From Leucobacter zeae (lineage in GTDB: Bacteria; Actinomycetota; Actinomycetes; Actinomycetales; Microbacteriaceae): DNA of 64,000 bases. Where the stretch lies: the NCBI RefSeq assembly GCF_016758175.1, contig NZ_QYAB01000001.1:211593-275592 (forward strand). The letters are read 5' to 3'. The notes under the pieces were generated by a model that was not told where the DNA came from, did no database searches, and saw nothing but the letters and a program-made list of their open reading frames with translations. This document shows, one piece after another, positions 1 through 8,629 of the stretch. Position numbers and translations under genes: made by a program. Within the stretch, counting starts at the first letter, position 1; every line of letters starts with the position of its first letter.

Positions 1-48
1 GGAGATCCGCCGCCGCGTCGGGCTGGGCCGTCGACCGACCGCCCTGGC

Positions 49-54
49 TAGACT
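49..54 (+). promoter_or_regulatory. -10 element of a leaderless promoter
   Basis: TAGACT lies exactly 6 nt before the ATG at 61, so transcription should begin at or next to the start codon. No Shine-Dalgarno sequence is present. The -35 region is not clear. Confidence 0.5.
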
Positions 55-60
55 CGGGGC

Positions 61-996
61 ATGCGTGACCTCGTCGTCTCCCTGCCCTCCGACCCCGGAC
101 TCCGGGGCGCCGTCGGCCCGCTCGCGGGCGTCGAGTTCGTCGAGTGGGATCTCGACGGTCCGGCGCCGCGGCGGCGTCTCGACATCGTCGTCCCGCCCTA
201 CTGGGGCGGCAACCGGCGGCTCTCGGCGCTCGCCGAGGTCGAGGTCGAACTGGTGCAGTGGCAGTCGATCGGCTACAACGGGCTCGCGAAGTACCTGCCG
301 GCGGGCGTGCCGTGCGCGAACGCCGCGACGGTGCACGAGGCCTCCACCGCGGAGCTCGCCGTGGGGCTGGCGCTCGCGGCGCAGCGCGGGCTCGCCGACT
401 TCGTGCGCGCGGGGGACGCGGGCGCGTGGCAGGGCCGGTCGCTGCCCAGCCTCGCGGATCGCCGCGTCCTGCTGATCGGCTACGGCGGCGTCTCGCGGGC
501 GATCGAGGCGCGGCTCTCCGGCTTCGAGGTCGAGATCACCCGACTGGCGCGGACCGCCAGGCGCGAGGCGAACCTCGCGGGCGACACGGTCGCCGTGCAC
601 GGGCTCGAGGACCTGCACGCCTGCCTCGCGGCTGCAGAGATCGTGATGATCGGCGTGCCGCTCACCGCGGAGACGACGGGGCTCATTGATGCGGCGGCCC
701 TCGCCGCCCTTCCCGACGGCGCGCTGATCGTGAACGTCGCACGCGGACCCGTCGTGACCACCGACGCGCTCGTCGCGGAGTTGCGCTCCGGACGACTGCG
801 CGCGGCCCTCGATGTCACGGACCCGGAGCCGCTGCCCGGGGACCACCCGCTGTGGAGCTGCCCGAACGCGCTCATCACCCCGCACGTGGGAGGGGACTCG
901 TCGGCGATGCTGCCGCGGATGGCCGCGCTGATCCGCCGACAGGTCGCGCACCTGCGCGCCGGCGAGCGCCCGGAGAACATCGTCCTCGGAGGCTGA
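61..996 (+). CDS. D-isomer-specific 2-hydroxyacid dehydrogenase
   Basis: NAD(P)-dependent reduction of a 2-oxo acid to a D-2-hydroxy acid is the expected reaction; the substrate cannot be read from sequence. The 311-residue protein has the family layout: a catalytic domain split around a Rossmann domain whose dinucleotide loop is near residues 139-145 (IGYGGVS, with Ser instead of the last Gly). The catalytic triad is visible as Arg228 (NVARGP), Glu256 (DPEP) and His275 (TPHVGG). Length is normal for the family (about 310-330). The gene stands alone, is read toward the wall hydrolase, and appears leaderless. Confidence 0.85.
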   Translation: MRDLVVSLPSDPGLRGAVGPLAGVEFVEWDLDGPAPRRRLDIVVPPYWGGNRRLSALAEVEVELVQWQSIGYNGLAKYLPAGVPCANAATVHEASTAELAVGLALAAQRGLADFVRAGDAGAWQGRSLPSLADRRVLLIGYGGVSRAIEARLSGFEVEITRLARTARREANLAGDTVAVHGLEDLHACLAAAEIVMIGVPLTAETTGLIDAAALAALPDGALIVNVARGPVVTTDALVAELRSGRLRAALDVTDPEPLPGDHPLWSCPNALITPHVGGDSSAMLPRMAALIRRQVAHLRAGERPENIVLGG

Positions 997-1151
997 GCGT
1001 CGGTCGGATTCGCAGCTCGCGCGCGGCCCGATTTCGTTCCGCATCGCGGAATAACGGTACCCTGGTACTACATCGCCGAAAAAAGATTACGGAAATGTAA
1101 CGGGCCGTGTGCCCAGTGCTGGCAACGATCTGCCGGGTTTCTGGACGGAAT

Positions 1152-1171
1152 CCAGTCGGTATACCGACTGG
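1152..1171. promoter_or_regulatory. 20-bp perfect palindrome, candidate operator
   Basis: CCAGTCGGTATACCGACTGG is a perfect inverted repeat with no spacer, about 80 bp before the proposed start of the NlpC/P60 gene. It may be a repressor site or an RNA hairpin in the 5' leader. The binding protein is unknown. Confidence 0.5.
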
Positions 1172-1253
1172 CGGCGCCCCGCAATGTGTGCCTAGCATGG
1201 TCCGCGGTGCCTCGAGGGGCCCATGCCCCTGTTGTCAAGGTTACGAGGTTTGT

Positions 1254-2801
1254 TTGCGGTTCCAGAAGACGATTGCGACCCTGTTCGTCGGTGCGCTCGT
1301 GCTCGGTCCCTCCACGGGAGCGTTCGCCGAGGAGCCGGCGGTCGATACGCAGAACGTCGTGGCAGCTGACGCCCCCGCGGCCCAGCCGACCGCAGAACCC
1401 GCACCCCCCGCCGAGGATCCGGCCGCCGCCGCCCCCGAGGCCGCCGAGCAGCCGGAGGACGAGGCCGCCGCGCCGGCTCCAGAGGACGCCCGAGCGCTCG
1501 AAGCGGCTCCGGACCTCGTGGCGGGGCAGACGACCGCTCCCCAGGAGCCCGGCGTCGACGACTCGGGCGAGCCCGCGGCCGCCGCGGTCGCTTCGGAGGT
1601 CACGCTCGTCGACCCGGCCCGGCAGACCGAGCTCACCGCGGTCGCGGTGGGTGCCAAGCTGCAGGCCGATGTCGAGCTCTCGAAGCCCGCCGATCTCGAG
1701 GTCTCCACGGAGACGGAGTGGTTCGTGAACGGCCAGGCCGTGCCTGCTGCCGCGATCGACGCCGACGGACTGTTCACGGTGCGCGCCGAGGATCTCGGCA
1801 AGACCGTCACCGCCGAGGTCACCCACACCTGGGGTGCGACGCCCGAGTACACCGCGGACAGCCTCACCGAGGCCACCTCCGTCGGCGCCGTGGTGAAGCG
1901 CGCCGCGCAGGTCTCGGCGACCGCCAAGATCGTGGGCACCCCGAAGATCGGCAACACCCTCACGGGCAAGACCGTCGACCTCAAGATGTCGAGCGAGCTG
2001 CCGCGCAAGGCCGGTGTCTACACCTGGTACTCGAACGGCAAGAAGGTCGCCACCGGCAAGACCTACACCGTGAAGCCCACCGACTTCAAGAAGCGCATCA
2101 CCGTGACGGCGAACGTCCCGTGGGGCGAGAGCAAGACCATGTTCGCGGGCAGCATCACCACCAAGCCCTCCGCCGCCACCGCCGCGGTGACGAAGCATCA
2201 GGCGAAGGTCTCGATCTCCGTGAAGGTCTCGGGCTGGGCCAAGGCCGGCAAGAGCCTCTCGGCGAAGGCCACCGTCAAGAAGCCGGGCGACCTCAAGTTC
2301 TCGGGCACCTACATCTGGACCGTCAGCGGCAAGAAGGTCAAGACGGGCACGAGCATCAAGGTGACTCCGGCGATGGTCGGCAAGAACGTCTCGGTGATCT
2401 ACCAGGCGAAGTGGGGTTCGACGAAGTACACCTACACGTCGAAGTCGATCAAGAAGACCTACCGCGCGACCGCTGCCGACAGCCGACCCGCGAAGATGGT
2501 GCGCAGCGCGAAGGCGCAGCTCGGCGACTTCCAGGACTGCACCGTGCTCATCGAGCGCGCGCTTCGATTCTCGGGCAAGAAGGTCGGCGACCTCGGCACC
2601 CGCGCGGGCGAGTACACCTCCCTCGGCGGCACCCGCGTCGGTTCGCCGGTCCCGGGCGATGTGCTCATCTGGGAGGGGCGTCACGTGGCGATGTACATCG
2701 GCAACGGGAAGGCCGTCCACAGCGGCTACGCCGGGAACCAGACCGTGATCGCGAGCGCCTACATCGACGGCTCGCCCAGCGCGATCGTCCGCTACAAGTA
2801 G
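1254..2801 (+). CDS. Secreted NlpC/P60-like peptidoglycan hydrolase with three wall-binding repeats
   Basis: Likely an exported cell-wall endopeptidase. I take the TTG at 1254 as the start because it is preceded by GAGG at 1245-1248 and gives a clean signal peptide (basic N-terminus, hydrophobic stretch, AFA cleavage site near residue 25); an upstream ATG at 1107 would bury this signal. A Pro/Ala-rich linker follows (about residues 30-110), then three Ig-like repeats of roughly 90 residues, each with a central W and a GK-x-V/I-x-V strand, and a C-terminal NlpC/P60-type domain from about residue 415. Cys429 (QDC) and His477 (GRHVAM) fit the catalytic pair. The Lys-rich repeats suggest binding to anionic wall polymers (inference). 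515 residues. Confidence 0.75.
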   Translation: MRFQKTIATLFVGALVLGPSTGAFAEEPAVDTQNVVAADAPAAQPTAEPAPPAEDPAAAAPEAAEQPEDEAAAPAPEDARALEAAPDLVAGQTTAPQEPGVDDSGEPAAAAVASEVTLVDPARQTELTAVAVGAKLQADVELSKPADLEVSTETEWFVNGQAVPAAAIDADGLFTVRAEDLGKTVTAEVTHTWGATPEYTADSLTEATSVGAVVKRAAQVSATAKIVGTPKIGNTLTGKTVDLKMSSELPRKAGVYTWYSNGKKVATGKTYTVKPTDFKKRITVTANVPWGESKTMFAGSITTKPSAATAAVTKHQAKVSISVKVSGWAKAGKSLSAKATVKKPGDLKFSGTYIWTVSGKKVKTGTSIKVTPAMVGKNVSVIYQAKWGSTKYTYTSKSIKKTYRATAADSRPAKMVRSAKAQLGDFQDCTVLIERALRFSGKKVGDLGTRAGEYTSLGGTRVGSPVPGDVLIWEGRHVAMYIGNGKAVHSGYAGNQTVIASAYIDGSPSAIVRYK

Positions 2802-2825
2802 TCGGCCAGCGGCCCGGCCGCTCGC

Positions 2826-2869
2826 GCATACGCAGAACGCCCCTCCTCGGAGGGGCGTTCTGCGTATGC
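2826..2869. terminator. Long-stem bidirectional terminator hairpin (21-bp perfect arms)
   Basis: Positions 2826-2846 pair perfectly with 2849-2869 around a 2-nt loop. It sits between two convergent genes (stops at 2801 and 2880), so it can end transcription from both sides. The core CAGAACGCCCCTCC is GC-rich. Confidence 0.85.
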
Positions 2870-2879
2870 GGGGTGGCGC

Positions 2880-3950
2880 TCAGCCGCGCTCGGTGACGGT
2901 CGTGTCGCCCGTGAGCCAGCGGAGCCATGTGGCGTGGGGATCGCCCTCGAGGAGCAGCGCGCGGGCGAACAGGGTCAGCGGGATCGCGAGGATGGCGCCG
3001 AGGGGGCCGATGATGAAGGTCCAGAAGAGCACCGAAACGAAGCTCAGCGTCAGGCTCAGATTGACCGCATCGCTCACGAACTTGGGCTGGACGAGCACCT
3101 GCAGACCGACGTTCGCCACGCAGTAGACCGCGATGACCGCGATCGCGAGCGGCCAGCCGCCGACGACGAGGGCGAGCACGGCCGGCGGTACGAGCCCGAG
3201 CACGAAGCCGATGTTCGGCACGAAGTTGGTCACGAACGCGAGCACTCCCCACACGAGCGGGGCGGGGACGCCCATCGCCCAGAGCGCGAGCGCGTCGACG
3301 ACGGCGACGAGCAGGCCGAACGCCGCGTTGACCACGAAGTAGCGGCGCACGGACCCGTTGAACTGCGCGAACCGCGCCATCGGCGCGCGCGCCGAGGCCC
3401 CGAACGACGATTCGGCGCGGGCGTAGCGCGCCGCGTCCGCCGCCATGAAGATCAGGTAGGCGAAGATGAAGAAGAGCGCCGTGAGCGCCACCAGCACGGT
3501 GTTGCCGAGCGAAGTCGCGAGGCCGAGGATCCGCGACGGCGTGAACACCCCCGTGATCGCGTCCGAGGCCTGTGCGTCGAGACCGAGCGCGCTCAACTGC
3601 GCGATCACGGCGTCGGCGGTCTCGCGGAGCGCCGGTGCGTACTCGATCGCGAGCTCGGTGAACTCGGCGACGGCGAACGCGAGCAGCAGCGCCATGACGA
3701 TGAGCACGGCGTACGAGACCAGGATGACGGCGGTCGTCGCGACCCAGGTGGGGAGACCCCAGCGCTCCAGCGGCTTGCGCACCGGGGCGCAGATGATGAC
3801 GATGACGACGGCGACGGCCAGCGGGCCGATGATGCCGCGCGCGAAGGACATCCCCGCGAGCACGACGACCGCGGCGGCGAGGCCGAGCAGGATCCGCGTG
3901 GCCTGGGACAGAGCGGGCCCCGTGGCCGGGGCGTGCGAGGAGGGGGTCAT
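2880..3950 (-). CDS. AI-2E family transporter (putative permease)
   Basis: Integral membrane protein of the AI-2E transporter superfamily; members export small molecules or act as Na+/H+ antiporters, so the real substrate is uncertain. The 356-residue protein has the family layout: two N-terminal helices (about residues 18-60), a hydrophilic central stretch, and a C-terminal bundle with the Gly/Pro-rich VPLVWG- and NFVPNIG-type segments. The ATG at 3950 is chosen because TACAGT at 3957-3962 sits 6 nt upstream (leaderless). The longer open frame upstream runs through glyS and is a shadow. Confidence 0.85.
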   Translation of the reverse strand: MTPSSHAPATGPALSQATRILLGLAAAVVVLAGMSFARGIIGPLAVAVVIVIICAPVRKPLERWGLPTWVATTAVILVSYAVLIVMALLLAFAVAEFTELAIEYAPALRETADAVIAQLSALGLDAQASDAITGVFTPSRILGLATSLGNTVLVALTALFFIFAYLIFMAADAARYARAESSFGASARAPMARFAQFNGSVRRYFVVNAAFGLLVAVVDALALWAMGVPAPLVWGVLAFVTNFVPNIGFVLGLVPPAVLALVVGGWPLAIAVIAVYCVANVGLQVLVQPKFVSDAVNLSLTLSFVSVLFWTFIIGPLGAILAIPLTLFARALLLEGDPHATWLRWLTGDTTVTERG

Positions 3951-3956
3951 TGCATC

Positions 3957-3962
3957 ACTGTA
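3957..3962 (-). promoter_or_regulatory. -10 element of a leaderless promoter
   Basis: On the minus strand TACAGT lies 6 nt before the ATG at 3950 of the AI-2E transporter. No Shine-Dalgarno sequence is visible. Confidence 0.5.
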
Positions 3963-3985
3963 ACGGAGCGCTCGGCGCGGGCGGC

Positions 3986-4089
3986 GGGCGTGAAGTCCCC
4001 GGGGCGGCGCTCGGGCGGCGGGCGTGAGCTCTCCCGGGGCGGCGCTCGGGCGGCGGGCGTGAGCTCTCCCGGGGCGGCGCTCGGGCGGC
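3986..4089. repeat. Three tandem copies of a 34-35 bp repeat
   Basis: Copies start at 3986, 4020 and 4055; copies 2 and 3 are identical (35 bp) and copy 1 differs in the GAAGTCC segment and is 1 bp shorter. The unit contains CTCCCGGGGCGGCGCTCGGG. The array lies immediately upstream of the -10-like TAGACT at 4092 that should drive glyS, so copy number could affect that promoter. Confidence 0.9.
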
Positions 4090-4091
4090 GG

Positions 4092-4097
4092 GTAGAC
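4092..4097 (+). promoter_or_regulatory. Probable -10 element of the glyS promoter
   Basis: TAGACT at 4092-4097 directly follows the tandem repeats and lies 70 bp before the glyS ATG. The same hexamer precedes purA (52276) and the gene at 61. No good -35 can be seen because the repeat occupies that region. Confidence 0.5.
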
Positions 4098-4166
4098 TGA
4101 TCGGGACTGCGCGGATGCCGCGCGAATCCCAAGATCCCCGTCTGCACCTTGGAGTGAATCGAACAC

Positions 4167-5552
4167 ATGGCTGAACAGTCCCGCCTTGATAAGGTCATCG
4201 CCCTCGCCCGCCACCGCGGCTTCGTGTTCCAGGCGGGTGAGATCTACGGCGGATCCCGATCCGCTTGGGACTACGGCCCCCTCGGCACGGCGCTCAAGGA
4301 GAACATCAAGCGCCAGTGGTGGAAGGCCATGGTGCAGAAGCGCGACGACGTGGTCGGGATCGACTCGAGCGTGATCCTGCCGAAACAGGTCTGGGAGGCG
4401 TCGGGCCACGTCGAGGTCTTCAGCGACCCCCTCGTCGAGTGCCTGAGCTGCCACAAGCGCCAGCGCGAGGACCACCTCATCGAGGCCTTCGAGGAGAAGA
4501 AGGGGCGCGCGCCCGAGGGCGGCCTCGCCGAGATCGTGTGCACCAATTGCGGCACCCGCGGCCAGTGGACCGAGCCCCGCGCCTTCTCGGGCCTGCTCAA
4601 GACGTTCCTCGGCCCGGTGGACGACGAGGCGGGGATGCACTACCTCCGCCCCGAGACGGCGCAGGGCATCTTCGTGAACTTCGCGAACGTGCTGCAGTCG
4701 GCGCGCATGAAGCCCCCGTTCGGCATCGGCCAGATCGGCAAGAGCTTCCGCAACGAGATCACTCCGGGCAACTTCATCTTCCGCACGCGCGAGTTCGAGC
4801 AGATGGAGATGGAGTTCTTCGTCGAGCCGGGCACGGATGAGGAGTGGCAGGAGTACTGGATGAACGAGCGCATGGCGTGGTACGTCGGCCTCGGCATCTC
4901 GCCCGAGAACCTGCGCTTCTACGACCACCCGCAGGAGAAGCTGTCGCACTACTCGAAGCGCACCGCGGACATCGAGTACCGATTCGGGTTCCAGGGCAGC
5001 GAGTGGGGCGAGCTCGAGGGCATCGCGAACCGCACCGACTTCGACCTGTCGACCCACTCGAAGCACTCGGGCAAGGATCTGAGCTTCTTCGACCAGACCA
5101 AGAACGAGCGCTACACGCCGTACGTGATCGAGCCGGCCGCCGGCCTCACGCGCTCGCTCATGGCCTTCCTCGTCGACGCGTACCGCGAGGAGGAGGTGCC
5201 GAACGCGAAGGGCGGCACCGACAAGCGCACGCTGCTCGCGCTCGATCCGCGCCTCGCGCCCATCAAGGCGGCCGTGCTGCCGCTGAGCCGCAACGAGAAG
5301 CTGTCACCGCTCGCGCGCGAGATCGCCGCCGAGCTGCGTGATGACTGGAACGTCGACTTCGACGACTCGGGCGCGATCGGCCGCCGCTACCGTCGTCAGG
5401 ACGAGATCGGCACCCCCTTCTGCGTCACGGTCGATTTCGATTCGCTCGACGACGACGCCGTCACCGTGCGCGAGCGCGACACGATGCAGCAGGAGCGCGT
5501 GCCCCGCGCCGAACTGCACGCGTTCCTCGCCTCGCGCCTGCGCGGCGCCTGA
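4167..5552 (+). CDS. glyS: Glycyl-tRNA synthetase (dimeric type)
   Basis: Charges tRNA-Gly with glycine in the cytoplasm. The 461-residue protein is the alpha2 class II type. Motif 2 is clear near residue 190 ([20 protein letters not shown]), motif 3 lies near residue 327 ([10 protein letters not shown]), and an anticodon-binding domain follows. Two CxxC pairs (CLSC near 92 and CTNC near 128) form the zinc-binding insertion typical of this type. GGAG precedes the ATG. The gene is expected to be essential. It is followed by a hairpin and then a CPBP protease in the same direction. Confidence 0.97.
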   Translation: MAEQSRLDKVIALARHRGFVFQAGEIYGGSRSAWDYGPLGTALKENIKRQWWKAMVQKRDDVVGIDSSVILPKQVWEASGHVEVFSDPLVECLSCHKRQREDHLIEAFEEKKGRAPEGGLAEIVCTNCGTRGQWTEPRAFSGLLKTFLGPVDDEAGMHYLRPETAQGIFVNFANVLQSARMKPPFGIGQIGKSFRNEITPGNFIFRTREFEQMEMEFFVEPGTDEEWQEYWMNERMAWYVGLGISPENLRFYDHPQEKLSHYSKRTADIEYRFGFQGSEWGELEGIANRTDFDLSTHSKHSGKDLSFFDQTKNERYTPYVIEPAAGLTRSLMAFLVDAYREEEVPNAKGGTDKRTLLALDPRLAPIKAAVLPLSRNEKLSPLAREIAAELRDDWNVDFDDSGAIGRRYRRQDEIGTPFCVTVDFDSLDDDAVTVRERDTMQQERVPRAELHAFLASRLRGA

Positions 5553-5560
5553 TCGCTCCC

Positions 5561-5593
5561 CGCCGCGGAGCCGGTGCTCCCGGCTCGGCGGCG
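5561..5593. terminator. Probable terminator after glyS
   Basis: Positions 5561-5574 pair with 5580-5593 (14 bp, one mismatch) around a 5-nt loop, starting 8 bp after the glyS stop. Confidence 0.55.
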
Positions 5594-5634
5594 AGGGGCG
5601 GCGGCCCTCCAGCCGCGGATGGAATGATGGAGGC

Positions 5635-6990
5635 ATGACGGATCACGGTCAGCTTCCCCCCGCGGCTCCCACGCCGCCGCATCCCGCGGACCCCGCTGCC
5701 TCCGCGCAGGCGCACCCGGCGGGGCAGCCGGCCCCGGCAGCGCCCCCGGAGTGGGGGTGGGTGAAACCGCCGGTGCCGATGCGGACCGTCGAGACCGAGC
5801 CGCTCGAGTACCACCGGCTGCTCCGGGGCACGGCGAACTACCGCTGGTGGAAGCCCCTCCTGCTGCTGCTGATCTCGGGCGTCTACTTCGGCGTGCTCAC
5901 GGTGCTCGTGACGATCCTGTTCATCCCCATCCTCATGGCGTGGGACCCGACCTACGTAACGGGCATCACCGAGGGCACGGCGGAGATCATCGACACTCAG
6001 CGCCCCGTGTCGATCCTGCTCGCGATGGCGTCGATCATCATCATGATCCCCGCAGTGGTGCTCGGCATGCTCACGATGGGCATGAAGCCGACGGGTCGGA
6101 TCTGGTCGGTCGCCGGCCGCATGCGGTGGGGGCTGCTCTTCCGTATGGCCGGCATCGCGGTGGTCGCGGTGGTCGCCATGAACGCCGTGGGCATCGGGGT
6201 CGGGATCGCGCTCGACCCGGCCTCGCTCACCGAGGCCGCTCCCGAGCGGTCGGCCGACTTCGACACGAACGCAGCGCTGCTCTCGCTCCTGTTCATCGTG
6301 CTGCTGGTGCCGCTGCAGTCGACGGCGGAGGAGGTCGTGTACCGCGGCCTGTTCATGCAGGTGCTCGGCTCGTGGCTGAAGCGGCCGTGGTTCGCCATCC
6401 TGATCCCCTCCGTCGGGTTCGCGCTCTCGCACATCTACGACATCTGGGGGCTGCTCGCGGTCGGGCTGATGGGCCTCGCCGCGGCCTGGCTGACCTGGAA
6501 GACGGGCGGGCTCGAAGCTGCGATCGCGCTGCACATCGTGAACAACCTCATCGCGTTCGGCTTCATGACGGCCGGCATCGGCGGCGATACCGCCCAGCAG
6601 GCCGATTCGGGAGGTCCCGAGGGGGTCGTGGGCGAGATCGTCGGGCTTGCGCTCTTCGCCTGGCTCGCGCTCAAGGTGTTCCGGCGCGGCGGCCACGGGC
6701 GCGAGCGGATCGACCTGATCCAGGTGCCGATGCCGATGCCGTCCGCGGCCGGGCCCGCGCCCGTCGGGCCCGCGCCCGTCGCGTCCGCACAGTGGGCGCC
6801 GTCGCCGGAGACCGCGGTCACCGGAACCGCGCCGGATCCTGCGGGAGCCGCGGCTCCGCAGGCTCCCGCAGCGCCGCAGGCTCCGATTGCCCCGACCGCC
6901 GATCCCGCAGACGCCGCGGGCGGCGGACCCGAGCTGCACCCCGACTCGCACGGGACCGGTCGGCCTGGCGAGGGGGACGGTCGTGCCTGA
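5635..6990 (+). CDS. CPBP-family intramembrane metalloprotease (CAAX protease-like)
   Basis: Predicted membrane-embedded glutamic/metalloprotease of the Abi/CPBP (Rce1-like) family; the target is unknown. After a Pro/Ala-rich cytosolic N-terminus (about 70 residues) come several membrane segments and the family motifs: EEVVYRG near residue 233, a His in ALSHIYD near 264, and HIVNN near 301. A further Pro/Ala-rich tail runs to residue 451. ATG 5635 is preceded by ATGGAGG; the longer upstream open frame overlaps glyS. Its stop overlaps the GTG of the next gene, so the two are probably cotranscribed and translationally coupled. Confidence 0.85.
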   Translation: MTDHGQLPPAAPTPPHPADPAASAQAHPAGQPAPAAPPEWGWVKPPVPMRTVETEPLEYHRLLRGTANYRWWKPLLLLLISGVYFGVLTVLVTILFIPILMAWDPTYVTGITEGTAEIIDTQRPVSILLAMASIIIMIPAVVLGMLTMGMKPTGRIWSVAGRMRWGLLFRMAGIAVVAVVAMNAVGIGVGIALDPASLTEAAPERSADFDTNAALLSLLFIVLLVPLQSTAEEVVYRGLFMQVLGSWLKRPWFAILIPSVGFALSHIYDIWGLLAVGLMGLAAAWLTWKTGGLEAAIALHIVNNLIAFGFMTAGIGGDTAQQADSGGPEGVVGEIVGLALFAWLALKVFRRGGHGRERIDLIQVPMPMPSAAGPAPVGPAPVASAQWAPSPETAVTGTAPDPAGAAAPQAPAAPQAPIAPTADPADAAGGGPELHPDSHGTGRPGEGDGRA

Positions 6991-8512
6991 CGTCGTCGTG
7001 ATCGGCAGCGGGCTCCCCGAGCTCGCCGCCGCCCTCGAGTTCGCCGAGGTCGGGCTGTCGGTCGTCGTCGTGCACCCGGACAGCGACACCCATCCCGGCC
7101 GCGGGATCCGGGTCTCGCCCCCGGCGCACGCGCGCGGGGACGACGACCGACCGCTCCGGGATCCGGAGGGCGCGATCGAGGGGTTCCTCGCGCAGGTAGC
7201 CGCGCCGCTGTCCGACCCGGCGAGCGCGGGCATCGCACCGTCGGAAGGGTCGCCGGCTCCGGCGGCGCCGCAGGGCGCGCTCGCCGACGCGTCGCCCGTG
7301 CCGAGCGCGCCGGGAGCGGTGCTGCTTCGCGGTGCCGCGGGTTCGTGGTGCCCGCAGCCCACGCCGGCACTGCTCGGCATCCCGGCCGTGCCGCTCTCGT
7401 CGCGCGCCCTGGCGATCCTGGGCGGCGGAGGTGCGACGCGGGCCTTCCTGGATCGGGTCAAGCCGGTGCTCACGATCGGCAAGACCCATGCGCTCGGCAA
7501 GCTCGTGCGGTCGCGCCTCGGCGACGCCGCGCTCGAGCGGCTCGTGGATCCGTTCGTGCGCGCGAGGTACGGGGTGGGGCCGGACGATGTCGAGGTGGCG
7601 ATCGCCGCCCCCGGGCTCAACGAGGCCCTGACCCGTGCCGGCGCGCTCACCGGCGCGGTGCTCGCGCTGTCGGAGCGCAGTGTTGCACGTGAAACACGCA
7701 TCGCCCCTGACGGCGGATGGACGGCGTTCGGCGATGCGCTGCTCGAACGCCTCGGATGGTACGGGGTCGCCGTCGCCGAGGGGCCGGTGACGGGCGTCTC
7801 CCGCACGGGGGACGGCTGGCGCGTCGAAACCGGCGGCTCCGGGCTCGAGGCGCGCGCGATCGTGCTCGGAGCGGACGGGGTTCCCGGCAGCGACCCGCAC
7901 GCCGATGCGCTGCTCGATGCGCTGGTCTCCGAACCGGACGAAGCGGGGGAGGCGGCGCCCGACGGGGAGCGGCGCGAGGAGGATGCGGTCGGAACCGCCG
8001 CGGTCGGAACCGCCGCGGTCACCCGCGTGCGCGCCCACGCGAGCTTCCCGATCGACGCACCTGCGCTGCCCGCGGTGGACGACGACGAGGCGCCGGGCGC
8101 GGGTCAGCCTGTCGCGGTGCAGACGGTGGAGCTGCCCGGCGGCGACAGCTGGTCGGTCGAGATCGCCCGGTCCCGTTCGGGATCCTGGTGGGCCCATGCG
8201 GCGGGCCCCGTCCGCGATCCGCATGCCGCGGGAGATGCGGCCGCGATGCGCGACGCCCGTGCCGCGGTCGCGGCCGCCGACATCGCTCTGCGCTCCGGCG
8301 AACCGGAGCACGTCGAGTACCGCGTCGCTCCGTTCGCGACGGCCGAGGATCGGGACGCCGCGGCGCGAGAGCTCGCTGAGCTGCGCGAGCGGTCGCGCTC
8401 CCTGCTGGTCGTCGGCGCCGCGCTGCACGGGGACGACCTGGGCGCCGCGCTCGCCGATTCCCGCCTCGCTGCGGTGCACCTGCGCCGCAGGTTGACCGGG
8501 ATCGCCGACTGA
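6983..8512 (+). CDS. FAD/NAD(P)-binding oxidoreductase, protoporphyrinogen-oxidase-like
   Basis: The N-terminus (VVVIGSGLPELAAALEFAE) is a Rossmann strand-loop-helix with the amino-oxidase layout, but the third Gly of GxGxxG is replaced by Glu. Later segments resemble the HemG/HemY-type amine oxidase fold (a domain around residues 130-260, then DGGWTAFGDALLERL). The protein lacks a recognisable C-terminal FAD-closing motif and has several low-complexity insertions, so it may be a degenerate or specialised family member. GTG 6983 is chosen because GGGGGA lies 7 nt upstream and the motif starts right after it. It overlaps the upstream CPBP gene by 8 nt. 509 residues. No specific reaction can be assigned. 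Confidence 0.6.
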   Translation: MPDVVVIGSGLPELAAALEFAEVGLSVVVVHPDSDTHPGRGIRVSPPAHARGDDDRPLRDPEGAIEGFLAQVAAPLSDPASAGIAPSEGSPAPAAPQGALADASPVPSAPGAVLLRGAAGSWCPQPTPALLGIPAVPLSSRALAILGGGGATRAFLDRVKPVLTIGKTHALGKLVRSRLGDAALERLVDPFVRARYGVGPDDVEVAIAAPGLNEALTRAGALTGAVLALSERSVARETRIAPDGGWTAFGDALLERLGWYGVAVAEGPVTGVSRTGDGWRVETGGSGLEARAIVLGADGVPGSDPHADALLDALVSEPDEAGEAAPDGERREEDAVGTAAVGTAAVTRVRAHASFPIDAPALPAVDDDEAPGAGQPVAVQTVELPGGDSWSVEIARSRSGSWWAHAAGPVRDPHAAGDAAAMRDARAAVAAADIALRSGEPEHVEYRVAPFATAEDRDAAARELAELRERSRSLLVVGAALHGDDLGAALADSRLAAVHLRRRLTGIAD

Positions 8513-8577
8513 TGCCCGTTGCAGGGATGCGCATGCGGGAACGGGCATATTCCGCGGCGCGCATGTGCGTGCGCCGC
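8513..8577. terminator. Two small hairpins after the oxidoreductase gene
   Basis: TGCCCGTT (8513-8520) pairs with AACGGGCA (8540-8547), and GCGGCGC (8554-8560) pairs with GCGCCGC (8571-8577). They separate the upstream pair from the YtxH/holin cluster. A TAGGCT hexamer at 8586 is a plausible -10 for that cluster. Confidence 0.45.
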
Positions 8578-8629
8578 GAAGCGGAGTAGGCTGGCCCAAG
8601 ACCACGACACGCCATCGGCGGGAGGCAAC

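Noticed and set aside
997..1253. ydaO-type (c-di-AMP) riboswitch ahead of the wall hydrolase
   Set aside because: Looked for because such genes often have one, but the conserved core was not recognisable; only the 20-bp palindrome stands out.
3986..4089. CRISPR-like array upstream of glyS
   Set aside because: The repeats are directly tandem without spacers and no cas genes are present.
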